From Tyzzerella sp. UBA1042 (GTDB lineage: Bacteria; Bacillota; Clostridia; Lachnospirales; Anaerotignaceae): DNA of 6,056 nt. How positions within the stretch are numbered: the first letter of the stretch is position 1; every line of letters begins with the position of its first letter. Location of the stretch: positions 1 through 6,056 of the forward strand of contig DCDZ01000029.1 of NCBI GenBank assembly GCA_002316675.1, read 5' to 3'. The position numbers and the translations under genes are program-made. The notes beneath the pieces were generated by a model. That model saw only the letters and a list, made by a program, of their open reading frames with translations, ran no database searches and was not told the DNA's origin. Of this stretch, positions 1 through 6,016 are shown piece after piece.

Positions 1-3000
1 ACATAGATATAGCCATAGCTCATGGCAAGGAGGCCCAAGTCTTTTTTCACTGTGGGCTTGCCCCCTGCGGCAAACTGGGCCACAGCACCAATGGGCGTTG
101 CCTTGGAGGACTGACCGCCGGTATTGGAATATACCTCAGTATCAACCACCAGTACATTTACGTCTGCGCCGGAAGCCAAAACATGGTCTAAACCGCCGTA
201 GCCAATATCATATGCCCAACCGTCGCCGCCATACATCCACATGGATTTTTTGGTCAAATGCTCCTTGTTGTCCAGAAGGAAGGTCTTATATTCCTCGCCT
301 GCCAGGGAAACAACGGCTTTTTCCAAAGCGGCAATCAGGAGGCGGCTGTCTTCCTTGCTCCTATGTCCATCGTCGTAGTAGGTAAGCCAGGTTTCTGCGG
401 CAGACTGTAAGTCTTTGTCGTCGGAGGAGGCCAAAAGCTCCTTCAGCTGCATTTTACACCGCTCCCTTTGCTGTTCTACGGCCAAAACCATACCCAAGGA
501 AAACTCTGCGTTATTTTCAAAGAGGGAGTTGCTCCATGCAGGGCCCCAGCCGTCTTTGTTTGTTGTATAAGGCACACAAGGCGCCGCCGCACCCCAAGCC
601 TGCGTACAGCCTGTTGCGTTGGCAAGATACATTCTGTCGCCGTAAAGCTGGGTCATAAGCTTTGCATAGGGTGTTTCTCCACAGCCGGCGCAGGCACCGG
701 AGAACTCCAGTAAGGGCTGTTCAAACTGACTGCCCTTTACGGTGTATTTGTCCAAAGGATTCTCTTTGTAGGAGAGGGAAAGGGAATAGTCCCAATTTTC
801 CATCTCGCCCAGCTGTGTCTCCAAGGGCATCATGGTCAGAGCCTTTTCCTTTGCGGGGCAGGCCACAACGCAGGCACCGCAGCCCTGACAATCCAATGGG
901 TCAATCTGAACACGGTATTGATATCCTGCCAAAGCGGCACCGTTTGCCTTCTTTGCCGCATAGCCTTGGGGCGCATTTGCTGCTTCCTCCTCGGTCAGCA
1001 GGAAGGGACGGATACAAGCGTGGGGGCAAACATAGGAGCATTGGTTGCACTGAATACAATTGTTGATGTTCCACTGGGGCACATCAATGGCAACGCCGCG
1101 TTTTTCATAAGCGGAGGTACCTAAGGGTGCGGTGCCGTCCTCTCTGCCCAAGAATACGGAAACAGGCAGGGTATCGCCCTTTTGTGCGTTCATGGGAATC
1201 AATAGCTTTTCAACATATTCCGGTAAAATGCGCTTGAGTTCCTCTTTGTCTGCATCCTTTGCGTCCTTCCAGCTTTCCGGCACATCAATTTTCACCAAGC
1301 CGCTTAAGCCTGCATCAATGGCTGCAAAGTTCATGTTTACAATCTTTTCGCCCTTGTTCCCGTAGGATTTTTCAATCGCGGCCTTCATATAGCCAACGGC
1401 ATCCTCCACGGGGATGATATTTGCCAGCTTGAAGAATGCCGACTGCAAAACGGAGTTTGTTCTGTTGCCCAAACCGATTTCCCGGCAAATTTCCACAGCG
1501 TCAATGGTATAGAAGGAAATATTGTTGTTGGCAATATATGTTTTCACCTCTGCGGGCAAATGGGTCTCCAGATCCTCTTTGCTCCAGGGGCAGTTTAAGA
1601 GGAAGGTGCCGCCGGGCTTAATTTCTGATACGATATCATATTTTCCTATGTAAGACTGCTGATGACAGGCAACAAAATCCGCCTGGAATACCAAATAGCT
1701 GGAACGGATGGGCACATTGCCAAAGCGCAGATGGCTTTTTGTAATACCGCCGGATTTTTTGGTGTCATATTCAAAGTATGCCTGCGCATATTTATCGGTA
1801 TGATCCCCTATGATTTTAATGGAGTTTTTGTTGGCGCCAACGGTACCGTCGGAGCCAAGGCCCCAGAATTTGCACGCAATGGTAGACAAATCCGTAACGG
1901 GAGGCTCCTCGCCCACGGTGAGGGAGGTCATGCTCACATCGTCGTTGATGCCTACGGTAAAGTGGTTCTTTTGTGCCCCCTTCATGTTATCAAACACAGC
2001 AACAATCTGTGCGGGGGTAACATCCTTGGAGGAAAGACCGTATCTTCCCGCAAGAATCAAAGGCATTTTGCCTTTTTCCATCAAAGCGGAACAAACATCC
2101 TCGTAAAGAGGCTCGCCCAAGGCACCGGGCTCCTTTGTTCTGTCCATCACGGTGATAACCTTTGCGGTTTCGGGTAAGGCCTGCATAAAATGCTCCATAG
2201 AGAAGGGACGGTAGAGATGTACCTGCAAAAAGCCAACCTTTTCCCCTTTTGTGGAAAGGAATTCCACTACCTCTTGTATTGCGCCGGAAACGGAACCCAT
2301 GGCAATTACCACGTGCTCTGCATCCTGTGCGCCGAAATAATTAAACAGCTTATAGTTTCTGCCTGTAATTTTGTTGATTTCGTTCATATAGTCTTCCACA
2401 ATGGCGGGAAGGCGGGTATAAAAGGGAGAGCAGGCCTCTCTGTTTTGAAAGAAAACATCGGGGTTCTGCACCATGGAGCGCTGTACGGGGCGTTCGGGAT
2501 TCAGTGCATTTTTGCGGAAATTGCGCAGGGCCTTTTGGTCCATGAGCTTGCCGATTTTTTCGTAATCCATAACCTCAATTTTCTGTAATTCATGGGAGGT
2601 GCGGAAGCCGTCAAAGAAATGGATAAAGGGAACGCTCCCTTTGATTGCCGCCAGATGGGCAGCACCGCCCAAATCCATAACCTCCTGCACAGAGGCGGAG
2701 GAAAGCATGGCACAGCCGATTTGACGACAGCTCATCACATCGGAATGGTCACCGAAAATGGAGAACGCATGGGTTCCCACGGTTCTTGAGCTTACGTGGA
2801 ACACACCGGGCTTCAGCTGCCCCGCAATGCGGTACATGGGGGGAATCATTAATAAAAGCCCTTGAGAGGCAGTATAGGTTGTTGTTAATGTGCCTGCCTC
2901 CAGCGCACCGTGCATTGCACCTGCGGCCCCTGCTTCCGACTCCATTTCAACCAAACGCACCGTTTGACCGAAAAGATTCTTTTTGCCGTTGGCCGCCCAA

Positions 3001-3128
3001 GTGTCTACGTGCTCGGCCATGGGAGAAGAGGGGGTAATGGGATAGATGGTCGCTACCTCTGTGAAGGCATAGGAAATATAAGCGGCAGCCTCGTTGCCAT
3101 CCATCGTTTTCATGATTTTAGCGTTCAT
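1..3128 (-). CDS. nifJ: Pyruvate:ferredoxin (flavodoxin) oxidoreductase, 3' end missing
   Basis: This enzyme converts pyruvate, CoA and oxidised ferredoxin to acetyl-CoA, CO2 and reduced ferredoxin in the cytoplasm of anaerobes, using TPP and three [4Fe-4S] clusters. The minus strand reads open for 1042 codons from ATG at 3128 to the window edge; the usual length is about 1170-1190, so roughly 130-150 C-terminal residues are missing. Visible landmarks are the N-terminal pyruvate domain with YPITPSSPMAEH (29-40), EMESEAGAAGAMHGA (61-75) and SSRTVGTHAFSIFGDHSD (113-130). The 2x[4Fe-4S] ferredoxin domain has CxxCxxCxxxC at C691/694/697/701 and C747/750/753/757. The proximal cluster ligands are C813, C816 and C841; the fourth ligand known in the Desulfovibrio enzyme would lie beyond the edge. 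The TPP motif runs from GDGW (968-971) to NTGGQ (1002-1006). A ribosome binding site 7 bases upstream supports the start. No frameshift or missing catalytic residue was seen. Identity is very secure; subunit fusion order is that of the single-chain homodimeric type. Confidence 0.97.
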   Translation of the reverse strand, partial: MNAKIMKTMDGNEAAAYISYAFTEVATIYPITPSSPMAEHVDTWAANGKKNLFGQTVRLVEMESEAGAAGAMHGALEAGTLTTTYTASQGLLLMIPPMYRIAGQLKPGVFHVSSRTVGTHAFSIFGDHSDVMSCRQIGCAMLSSASVQEVMDLGGAAHLAAIKGSVPFIHFFDGFRTSHELQKIEVMDYEKIGKLMDQKALRNFRKNALNPERPVQRSMVQNPDVFFQNREACSPFYTRLPAIVEDYMNEINKITGRNYKLFNYFGAQDAEHVVIAMGSVSGAIQEVVEFLSTKGEKVGFLQVHLYRPFSMEHFMQALPETAKVITVMDRTKEPGALGEPLYEDVCSALMEKGKMPLILAGRYGLSSKDVTPAQIVAVFDNMKGAQKNHFTVGINDDVSMTSLTVGEEPPVTDLSTIACKFWGLGSDGTVGANKNSIKIIGDHTDKYAQAYFEYDTKKSGGITKSHLRFGNVPIRSSYLVFQADFVACHQQSYIGKYDIVSEIKPGGTFLLNCPWSKEDLETHLPAEVKTYIANNNISFYTIDAVEICREIGLGNRTNSVLQSAFFKLANIIPVEDAVGYMKAAIEKSYGNKGEKIVNMNFAAIDAGLSGLVKIDVPESWKDAKDADKEELKRILPEYVEKLLIPMNAQKGDTLPVSVFLGREDGTAPLGTSAYEKRGVAIDVPQWNINNCIQCNQCSYVCPHACIRPFLLTEEEAANAPQGYAAKKANGAALAGYQYRVQIDPLDCQGCGACVVACPAKEKALTMMPLETQLGEMENWDYSLSLSYKENPLDKYTVKGSQFEQPLLEFSGACAGCGETPYAKLMTQLYGDRMYLANATGCTQAWGAAAPCVPYTTNKDGWGPAWSNSLFENNAEFSLGMVLAVEQQRERCKMQLKELLASSDDKDLQSAAETWLTYYDDGHRSKEDSRLLIAALEKAVVSLAGEEYKTFLLDNKEHLTKKSMWMYGGDGWAYDIGYGGLDHVLASGADVNVLVVDTEVYSNTGGQSSKATPIGAVAQFAAGGKPTVKKDLGLLAMSYGYIY

Positions 3129-3135
3129 GAGAAGG

Positions 3136-3143
3136 CTCCTTTC
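3136..3143 (-). promoter_or_regulatory. Ribosome binding site of nifJ
   Basis: The minus strand reads GAAAGGAG, ending 7 bases before the ATG at 3128. This strong match to the 16S 3' end fixes the nifJ start. Confidence 0.9.
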
Positions 3144-3174
3144 ATATACAGTATACAAAATACGATTTAACGAC

Positions 3175-3203
3175 ATCCTGTACTCATAATAGAAATACAG
3201 GAT
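3175..3203. repeat. Perfect 8-bp inverted repeat in the nifJ leader
   Basis: ATCCTGTA (3175-3182) and TACAGGAT (3196-3203) are exact reverse complements separated by 13 bases. They lie about 14 to 42 bases downstream of the predicted nifJ start site. The pair could be a dyad operator acting as a roadblock, or an RNA hairpin in the leader. It is not followed by a T-run on the minus strand, so it is not an intrinsic terminator. The cognate regulator cannot be named from the sequence. Confidence 0.5.
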
Positions 3204-3223
3204 TTAAAAACTTTGCTAATGTG

Positions 3224-3252
3224 ATGATAATAAATCAAAATATCGTTGTCAA
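3224..3252 (-). promoter_or_regulatory. Sigma-A type promoter of nifJ
   Basis: On the minus strand a perfect -35 TTGACA (3247-3252) is followed after exactly 17 bases by TATCAT (3224-3229), five of six matches to the -10 consensus. Transcription would start near 3217, giving a leader of about 89 nt before the nifJ ATG. This is read from sequence only; no start site data exist here. Confidence 0.8.
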
Positions 3253-3421
3253 TATTTCACTAATACTATTTTTGCGAAAGGTGCAGGAAACCTTAATAAA
3301 AGCAATTTTTTGTTACTTTTTACTATATAGTGATTGTATCTCATTTAAAACATATATCATTATATTAAAATAAAGAAAGAACATAAACTAAATAATATAA
3401 AAACAGGAAGAAAACGGAATA

Positions 3422-3449
3422 AAAATTGTATAAAAATACATACAATTTT
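3422..3449. repeat. Perfect 10-bp inverted repeat, possible operator
   Basis: AAAATTGTAT (3422-3431) and its exact reverse complement ATACAATTTT (3440-3449) are separated by 8 bases. The same 10-mer occurs again in direct orientation at 3515-3524. The dyad coincides with the -35 to -10 interval of a candidate promoter for the downstream gene, the usual place for a repressor operator. An AT-rich cruciform or RNA hairpin is an alternative. Its function is inferred. Confidence 0.55.
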
Positions 3450-3454
3450 ATATT
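3426..3454 (+). promoter_or_regulatory. Candidate promoter of the 317-aa gene
   Basis: TTGTAT (3426-3431; three of six -35 matches) is followed after 17 bases by TATATT (3449-3454; five of six -10 matches). The predicted start is near 3461, about 105 bases before the ATG at 3567. The -35 is weak, and a second possibility is CTGACA (3510-3515) with TACAAA (3534-3539) at 18 bases. AT-rich DNA makes chance -10 matches common, so confidence is modest. Confidence 0.4.
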
Positions 3455-3473
3455 GAGGAAAAAATACAGAGCT

Positions 3474-3486
3474 TTTACATTGTAAA
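3474..3486. repeat. 13-base palindrome TTTACATTGTAAA
   Basis: TTTACA and TGTAAA are perfect 6-bp arms around one base. It lies about 80 bases before the 317-aa gene and just downstream of the candidate promoter. It could be a small operator half of the same regulatory region, but a short AT-rich palindrome may also arise by chance. Confidence 0.35.
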
Positions 3487-3553
3487 TATTAAGAGAGAAG
3501 GAAGTCTTGCTGACAAAATTGTATGACAACAAGTACAAAATGTAGATAGAAAA

Positions 3554-3559
3554 AGGGGG
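3554..3559 (+). promoter_or_regulatory. Ribosome binding site of the 317-aa gene
   Basis: AGGGGG lies 7 bases before the ATG at 3567. It is a G-rich, imperfect Shine-Dalgarno sequence, but the spacing is ideal and it supports this start. Confidence 0.7.
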
Positions 3560-3566
3560 AACTACT

Positions 3567-4520
3567 ATGAAAATTGCTGAGGTTCGTTTTTTACAAAAAG
3601 AAGAAAGCTTATCGTTACCCTTCTGGACAAATGTATTATCTAAAAAGATGCGGGAAAAATATATTCTTTCCAAAAAACCCTTTGCCGTGGAAGAAAAAGA
3701 CGGTGTGCTGCATGGGGTGCTGTCTTTTTCCCAAGGGGAGGGGCTGCCCTTGGCTTGGCGGAATAAGGCGGAGGACTTGGTCAAAGCCTTAGCGGCAGAG
3801 GGAGCGGGTATTTTGATTCCGCCCTATGAAGGAGAATTTCCGCAAAAAATTTTACCTGTGGCAAAGGGGCGGGTGCTGGCCGCCCTTTTCGCCTTTGATG
3901 GCGGGGCGGAGGCGCTGCGGCGGCAGGGGAAAAATCCCCAGGAAGCCCATTTTGTCATTTCCGGCACAGATCCCGAGGTGTTATCCATGGTTTTGGCAGG
4001 CATGGGGCCGTATGTGAATCATCTTTCCTTTTTTGCGGATACCGGCGGAGAATTGGAAGAGGTGCAGGAACGTTTTTTTGCGGAAAAGGGGCTGCGCACA
4101 GAGGTGTTTTCTTCTCCCAAAAACCCCTTGTTTTCCGAGGCGGATGTCGTGATTGTGTGCGGCATGGAGCAGACGGGTTATGAGCATATTTTAAAAAGAT
4201 ATGCCGTTTTTATGGATGCCGCAGGCAATCGCCCAGCTTTACGCAGATTGCTCCAGCGCCGGTGGGATGTGGCAGCGGCGGAGGGGTTTTATTTTCAGGT
4301 TGGAGAAGCGCAAAAAGAGGGAAGATGGGCGGAAGCCTTGGCCTTTACCCAGAGCATGGCGTTTCAAAACTTTTGGATGGAAAATTTTCCACCGAACAGG
4401 GCCGCCTCTGGGTATCTTGCCTTGGCGGAACAGGGATTTTCCGTTTGTGGGTTTTCGGCCTTCGGCAAACGGGTCAAAATTGCGAAAATCAAGGAAGATT
4501 TGGATATTTCGGGGGATTAA
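3567..4520 (+). CDS. Uncharacterised 317-aa protein with a possible Rossmann-like core
   Basis: I do not recognise this protein. It is soluble by inspection: no signal peptide, no membrane segment, no cysteine cluster. Residues 128-220 alternate hydrophobic strands and helices: HFVISG (128-133), a helix, NHLSFFAD (151-158), a helix, TEVFSS (178-183), ADVVIVCG (192-199), and YAVFMDAAG (212-220). That order fits a nucleotide-binding Rossmann-type domain like those in shikimate or glutamyl-tRNA dehydrogenases, but a classic GxGxxG loop is absent (SGTDPEV instead), so binding of NAD(P) is only a guess. The N-terminal 100 residues are lysine/glutamate rich with a possible second alpha/beta unit (GAGILIPPYEGEFPQKI, 79-95). 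The start is supported by AGGGGG 7 bases upstream. The gene is followed by a terminator, is divergent to nifJ, and stands where many Clostridia have dusB ahead of greA-lysS. Real coding is supported by length, ribosome binding site and base composition contrasting with the flanks. Confidence 0.85.
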   Translation: MKIAEVRFLQKEESLSLPFWTNVLSKKMREKYILSKKPFAVEEKDGVLHGVLSFSQGEGLPLAWRNKAEDLVKALAAEGAGILIPPYEGEFPQKILPVAKGRVLAALFAFDGGAEALRRQGKNPQEAHFVISGTDPEVLSMVLAGMGPYVNHLSFFADTGGELEEVQERFFAEKGLRTEVFSSPKNPLFSEADVVIVCGMEQTGYEHILKRYAVFMDAAGNRPALRRLLQRRWDVAAAEGFYFQVGEAQKEGRWAEALAFTQSMAFQNFWMENFPPNRAASGYLALAEQGFSVCGFSAFGKRVKIAKIKEDLDISGD

Positions 4521-4522
4521 CA

Positions 4523-4551
4523 TTGACACTCTTGATTAAGTATTATATAAT
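4523..4551 (+). promoter_or_regulatory. Perfect consensus sigma-A promoter ahead of greA
   Basis: TTGACA (4523-4528) and TATAAT (4546-4551) are both exact consensus hexamers, 17 bases apart. The -35 begins two bases after the stop codon of the upstream gene. Transcription should start at about 4557-4558, giving a leader of about 103 nt to greA. A terminator begins within about 10 bases of that start. Confidence 0.88.
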
Positions 4552-4565
4552 TTATCAATGAATTT

Positions 4566-4588
4566 GAGGGTCACGGCCCTCTTTTTTT
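4566..4588 (+). terminator. Rho-independent terminator and possible greA leader attenuator
   Basis: GAGGG (4566-4570) pairs with CCCTC (4577-4581), extendable by a U-G pair, and is followed directly by seven Ts (4582-4588). It lies 45 bases after the stop of the 317-aa gene and would end that transcript. Because it also lies downstream of the consensus promoter at 4523-4551, it is in the path of greA transcription and would act at about +9 to +31. It has no T-run on the opposite strand, so it works in one direction only. Confidence 0.85.
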
Positions 4589-4644
4589 CCTTGTATGTGC
4601 GTTTTGACAGGGAAAGCAAAAAAATACGGAAAATTTCGGAAAAG

Positions 4645-4652
4645 GGAGATGA
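4645..4652 (+). promoter_or_regulatory. Ribosome binding site deciding the greA start
   Basis: GGAGATGA matches seven of eight bases of the ideal GGAGGTGA and ends 8 bases before the ATG at 4661. In-frame ATGs at 4595 and 4649 are not served: the one at 4649 overlaps this site itself, and 4595 has no such sequence before it. Confidence 0.8.
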
Positions 4653-4660
4653 CAACGACC

Positions 4661-5137
4661 ATGGCGGATAAAAAGGTTGTTTTAACTTATGATGGCTTGA
4701 AAAAGATGGAGGAAGAGCTTGAAAATTTAAAAACTGTCAGAAGAAAAGACGTGGCAGAAAAAATCAAAGAGGCAAGAGGGCAGGGTGACTTGTCTGAAAA
4801 TGCGGAGTACGATGCGGCAAAGGAAGAGCAGGCGGAAATTGAAGCAAGAATTGTTGTTCTGGAAAAAATGCTGCGCAATGCGGAAGTCATTGACGATGAA
4901 GAGGTATCCAACGAGGTAGTCAGCCTTGGCTCTACCGTAGAAATTTACGATGTGGAGTTTAATGAAACAATGACCTATATTATTGTAGGTTCTGCGGAGG
5001 CAGACCCTATGAATGGGCGTATTTCAAACGAATCCCCTGTGGGCAAGGCTCTTTTGGGGCATTCCACAGGAGAGAAGATCACCATTGAAACACCCGATGG
5101 TGACGCTATTTTTGAAATAAAATCCATTAAAAGATAA
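4661..5137 (+). CDS. greA: Transcription elongation factor GreA
   Basis: GreA inserts its coiled coil into the secondary channel of RNA polymerase and stimulates cleavage of backtracked transcripts. The 158 residues equal the family length. The N-terminal antiparallel coiled coil spans roughly 10-77 and carries the tip motif GDLSENAEY (42-50), whose D43 and E46 match the acidic pair that places Mg2+ in the polymerase active site. The C-terminal FKBP-like domain (about 85-158) shows GSTVEIYD (90-97), EADPMNG and ISNESPVGKALLG (121-133). The open frame extends back to an ATG at 4595, but the added 22 residues are not GreA-like and the ribosome binding site favours 4661. lysS follows after 48 bases with no terminator between, so co-transcription is likely. 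Regulation is suggested by the consensus promoter plus leader terminator upstream. Confidence 0.97.
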   Translation: MADKKVVLTYDGLKKMEEELENLKTVRRKDVAEKIKEARGQGDLSENAEYDAAKEEQAEIEARIVVLEKMLRNAEVIDDEEVSNEVVSLGSTVEIYDVEFNETMTYIIVGSAEADPMNGRISNESPVGKALLGHSTGEKITIETPDGDAIFEIKSIKR

Positions 5138-5173
5138 ATGAAGCTTGGCGAAATACAAAAGCCAAAAGGGAAT

Positions 5174-5178
5174 GGAGG
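5174..5178 (+). promoter_or_regulatory. Ribosome binding site deciding the lysS GTG start
   Basis: GGAGG lies 7 bases before GTG at 5186. The longer frame begins with an ATG at 5138, directly abutting the greA stop, but has no ribosome binding site and adds 16 residues unlike LysRS, so GTG is the better start. Confidence 0.85.
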
Positions 5179-5185
5179 AAGAAAC

Positions 5186-6016
5186 GTGGCAGAGCAGAAT
5201 GAAAACGTACAGGAGAAGGAGTTAACCCAGCAGGAGCTGAGCGAGCAAATTCTGATCCGTCGTGACAAATTGGCGCAATTACAGGCAGAGGGGAAGAATC
5301 CCTTTGAAATTGTCAAATTTGATATGACCCATCATAGTGATGAAATCAAAAATAATTTTGATGCATTGGATGGGAAGGATGTGGCAATCGCAGGACGTTT
5401 GATGAGCAAACGTATTATGGGGAAGGCCTCCTTCTGCAATATTCAGGACCGTAACGGCTTGATCCAGTCTTATGTCAGCCGCAACGATATTGGGGATGAG
5501 GACTATGCCGATTTTAAAAAGTTTGATATTGGCGATATTGTGGGCATTCAGGGCTTTGTTTTCCGTACAAAAACAGGGGAAATTTCCGTCCATGCGAAGG
5601 AGGTTACCCTGCTTTCCAAGAGCCTGCAGGTGCTGCCGGAAAAATTCCATGGCCTGAAGGATCAGGAATTGCGGTATCGCCAGAGATATATGGATTTGAT
5701 TGTAAATCCCGAGGTGAGAAATACCTTTATTAAGCGTTCTAAAATCATCAGCGAAATCAGAAGATTTTTGGATGGCAAGGGCTTTCTGGAGGTGGAAACC
5801 CCCGTTCTTCACCCCATTGCCGGCGGCGCTGCCGCACGGCCCTTTATCACCCACCACAACACCCTGGACATGGATATGTACCTGCGCATCGCCCTGGAGC
5901 TGCACCTGAAGCGCCTGATTGTGGGCGGCTTTGACAAGGTCTGCAAAATTGGGGGGGTCTTCCGCAACGAGGGCATGGACCCCCGGCACAACCCGGAGTT
6001 TACCATGTCGGTGTAG
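5186..6016 (+). CDS. lysS: Lysyl-tRNA synthetase, class II, truncated by a terminal fold-back
   Basis: The enzyme attaches lysine to tRNA-Lys in an ATP-dependent reaction in the cytoplasm. From GTG 5186 the authentic part is 274 codons (to 6007), against about 490-510 for the family. The N-terminal OB-fold anticodon-binding domain is seen at about 62-150 (VAIAGRLMSKRIMGKASF from residue 66). The catalytic domain follows with RYRQRYMDLIVN, class II motif 1 around FLEVETPVL (200-208), GGAAARPFITHHN (213-225) and motif 2 FRNEGMDPRHNPEFT (259-273). Motif 3 and the rest of the active site are absent. The last codons before the stop at 6014-6016 (Ser-Val) are not LysRS: they belong to inverted sequence joined at CATG (6004-6007). 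The minus strand from 6056 shows the expected continuation MLELYEAYTD. From about 5819 third-position GC is much higher than before. The gene probably shares a transcript with greA. Confidence 0.93.
   Translation: MAEQNENVQEKELTQQELSEQILIRRDKLAQLQAEGKNPFEIVKFDMTHHSDEIKNNFDALDGKDVAIAGRLMSKRIMGKASFCNIQDRNGLIQSYVSRNDIGDEDYADFKKFDIGDIVGIQGFVFRTKTGEISVHAKEVTLLSKSLQVLPEKFHGLKDQELRYRQRYMDLIVNPEVRNTFIKRSKIISEIRRFLDGKGFLEVETPVLHPIAGGAAARPFITHHNTLDMDMYLRIALELHLKRLIVGGFDKVCKIGGVFRNEGMDPRHNPEFTMSV
5819..6007 (+). other. Segment of lysS with sharply raised third-position GC
   Basis: By hand count 54 of 63 codons here end in G or C (86%), against 34 of the 63 codons just before (54%). The protein stays in frame and LysRS-like throughout. 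The shift falls in a conserved stretch (PIAGGAAARPF), a place where reads of different species can be joined or homologous recombination can occur. Confidence 0.65.

Larger units (their letters stand above)
3129..3566. other. AT-rich divergent intergenic region
   Basis: These 438 bases separate the divergently transcribed nifJ and the 317-aa gene. No convincing coding sequence is present. The nifJ half holds its promoter and an 8-bp dyad. The right half (about 3300-3550) is very AT-rich and holds a 10-bp inverted repeat, a 13-base palindrome and further copies of the core TTGTAT. The core occurs five times in all, counting both strands, at 3153, 3334, 3426, 3440 and 3519. No tRNA, riboswitch or terminator was recognised. 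Confidence 0.75.

Noticed and set aside
98..3170. Many plus-strand frames of 60-170 codons opposite nifJ
   Set aside because: All are antisense to the intact nifJ frame, have unrelated low-complexity translations and lack ribosome binding sites.
3246..3262. Rex-like site TTGTCAATATTTCACTA over the nifJ -35, attractive because Rex controls fermentation genes
   Set aside because: The half-sites agree at only five of seven positions and the spacer is 3 rather than 4 bases, so it fails the usual Rex pattern; part of the match is simply the -35 hexamer.
3278..3294. AAGGT...ACCTT hairpin near a T-run at 3305-3311
   Set aside because: The stem is only 5 bp and the T-run starts ten bases after it, so it is not a credible terminator.
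3365..3784. Minus-strand frame of 139 codons rich in Phe, Tyr, Leu that looks like a membrane protein
   Set aside because: It overlaps the start of the 317-aa gene and runs through the AT-rich intergenic region; the hydrophobic look comes from AAA/TAT-rich DNA read backwards, and no ribosome binding site precedes it.
4604..4609. A second TTGACA, after the terminator, as a direct greA promoter
   Set aside because: No acceptable -10 hexamer lies 15-19 bases downstream (the 17-base position reads CGGAAA).
5279..5989. Minus-strand frame of 236 codons opposite lysS
   Set aside because: It is a shadow of the conserved lysS frame; the translation shows no domain and lysS motifs are intact on the plus strand.
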